From positions 1 through 64,000 of the forward strand of contig NZ_QEWN01000087.1 in assembly GCF_006124995.1 (NCBI RefSeq): a stretch of 64,000 nucleotides of DNA. Reading direction: 5' to 3'. Under the pieces are notes generated by a model that was not told where the DNA came from, did no database searches, and saw only the letters and a list, made by a program, of their open reading frames with translations. A program made the position numbers and the translations under genes. Shown here one piece after another: positions 63,616 through 64,000 of the stretch; positions within the stretch are counted from its first letter, which is position 1, and the number at the start of each line of letters is the position of its first letter. The stretch is from Vibrio sp. Hep-1b-8. Its GTDB lineage: Bacteria > Pseudomonadota > Gammaproteobacteria > Enterobacterales > Vibrionaceae.

Positions 63616-64000
63616 ATGAATGATCAAGTCATTATTTTCGACACCACCTTGCGTGATGGCGAACAAGCGTTGTCAGCAAGCTTGACGGTTAAAGAAAAAC
63701 TGCAGATTGCCTATGCGCTTGAAAGGCTCGGCGTTGATGTTATTGAAGCGGGTTTTCCTGTTTCTTCTCCTGGTGATTTTGAGTCGGTACAAACCATCGC
63801 TCGCAACATTAAGAACAGTCGAATTTGTGCCCTTTCGCGAGCCGTTGCGAAAGATATTGATGCCGCAGCCGAAGCTTTAAAAGTTGCAGACCAGTTCCGA
63901 ATCCATACCTTTATTTCTACTTCCACCGTTCACGTTCAAGACAAACTTCGTCGCAGTTACGATGACGTCGTCGAAATGGGTGTAAAAGCAGTCAAACATG
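63616..64000 (+). CDS. leuA: 2-isopropylmalate synthase, 5' part (cut by window end)
   Basis: First committed enzyme of leucine synthesis, condensing acetyl-CoA with 2-ketoisovalerate; feedback-inhibited by leucine through a C-terminal domain that is outside the window. The visible 128 residues begin [20 protein letters not shown], with the metal- and substrate-binding TTLRDGEQ motif, then [14 protein letters not shown] and [13 protein letters not shown] precedes the ATG. Confidence 0.97.
   Translation, partial: MNDQVIIFDTTLRDGEQALSASLTVKEKLQIAYALERLGVDVIEAGFPVSSPGDFESVQTIARNIKNSRICALSRAVAKDIDAAAEALKVADQFRIHTFISTSTVHVQDKLRRSYDDVVEMGVKAVKH

Overview
The window is bacterial chromosome from a Vibrio. 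The evidence is gene content and order: a LeuO homologue between ilvIH and leu, a VC2487-type glycosyltransferase, 6S RNA between zapA and fau, rpoE-rseABC next to nadB, and a VarS/BarA kinase. Base composition is moderate and even. Almost all of it is conserved housekeeping sequence. I saw no rRNA, tRNA, CRISPR array, prophage, integron or intact insertion sequence. The species cannot be fixed from this window alone.

Layout. 1-800: the 3' end of a UPF0126/TRIC-type membrane protein, then a perfect 7-bp tandem array (33 units), a terminator and a mini-hairpin cluster. 800-5700: thrLABC on the minus strand with a complete threonine/isoleucine attenuator. 5.9-7.3 kb: a small outer-membrane barrel protein, a RraA-like protein and a decayed DUF3293 gene. 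7.5-8.3 kb: arcA with an upstream FNR box. 8.4-23.3 kb: the block hldE-glnE-ygiF-ygiM-cca known from enterics, here interrupted by an MCP with a divergent K+ channel, a DUF47-pitA phosphate pair and gspAB. 23.3-31.5 kb: eno, pyrG, mazG, relA and rlmD on the minus strand, with a duplicated eno tail and an ERIC-like repeat in the gaps. 31.7-34.5 kb: barA/varS. 34.5-41 kb: lepA-lepB-rnc-era and recO-pdxJ-acpS. 41-43.7 kb: rpoE-rseA-rseB-rseC with a sigma-E-like promoter. 44-48 kb: nadB, ygfX-sdhE, ygfZ and a YbaK-like deacylase. 48.0-48.65 kb: a 600-bp unexplained gap, then a 68-aa orphan. 48.9-55.5 kb: ubiI-ubiH-ygfB, zapA, ssrS, fau, rpiA, and serA with two PurR-like boxes. 55.5-64 kb: ilvIH, a long-chain acyl-CoA ligase, leuO, a glycosyltransferase-PAP2 pair, then leuL and the start of leuA.

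Functionally the window is rich in amino-acid synthesis (Thr, Ser, Ile/Val, Leu), much of it under visible RNA or operator control, plus envelope stress, ubiquinone synthesis, nucleotide metabolism and global regulation (ArcA, RelA, BarA, LeuO, 6S RNA). I found no clear new multi-gene system. The unusual material is non-coding or structural: the heptamer array, the duplicated eno tail, a barA terminator inside acpS, two convergent gene pairs sharing a CTAG as both stop codons, the ERIC-like composite, and the 48.0-48.6 kb gap.
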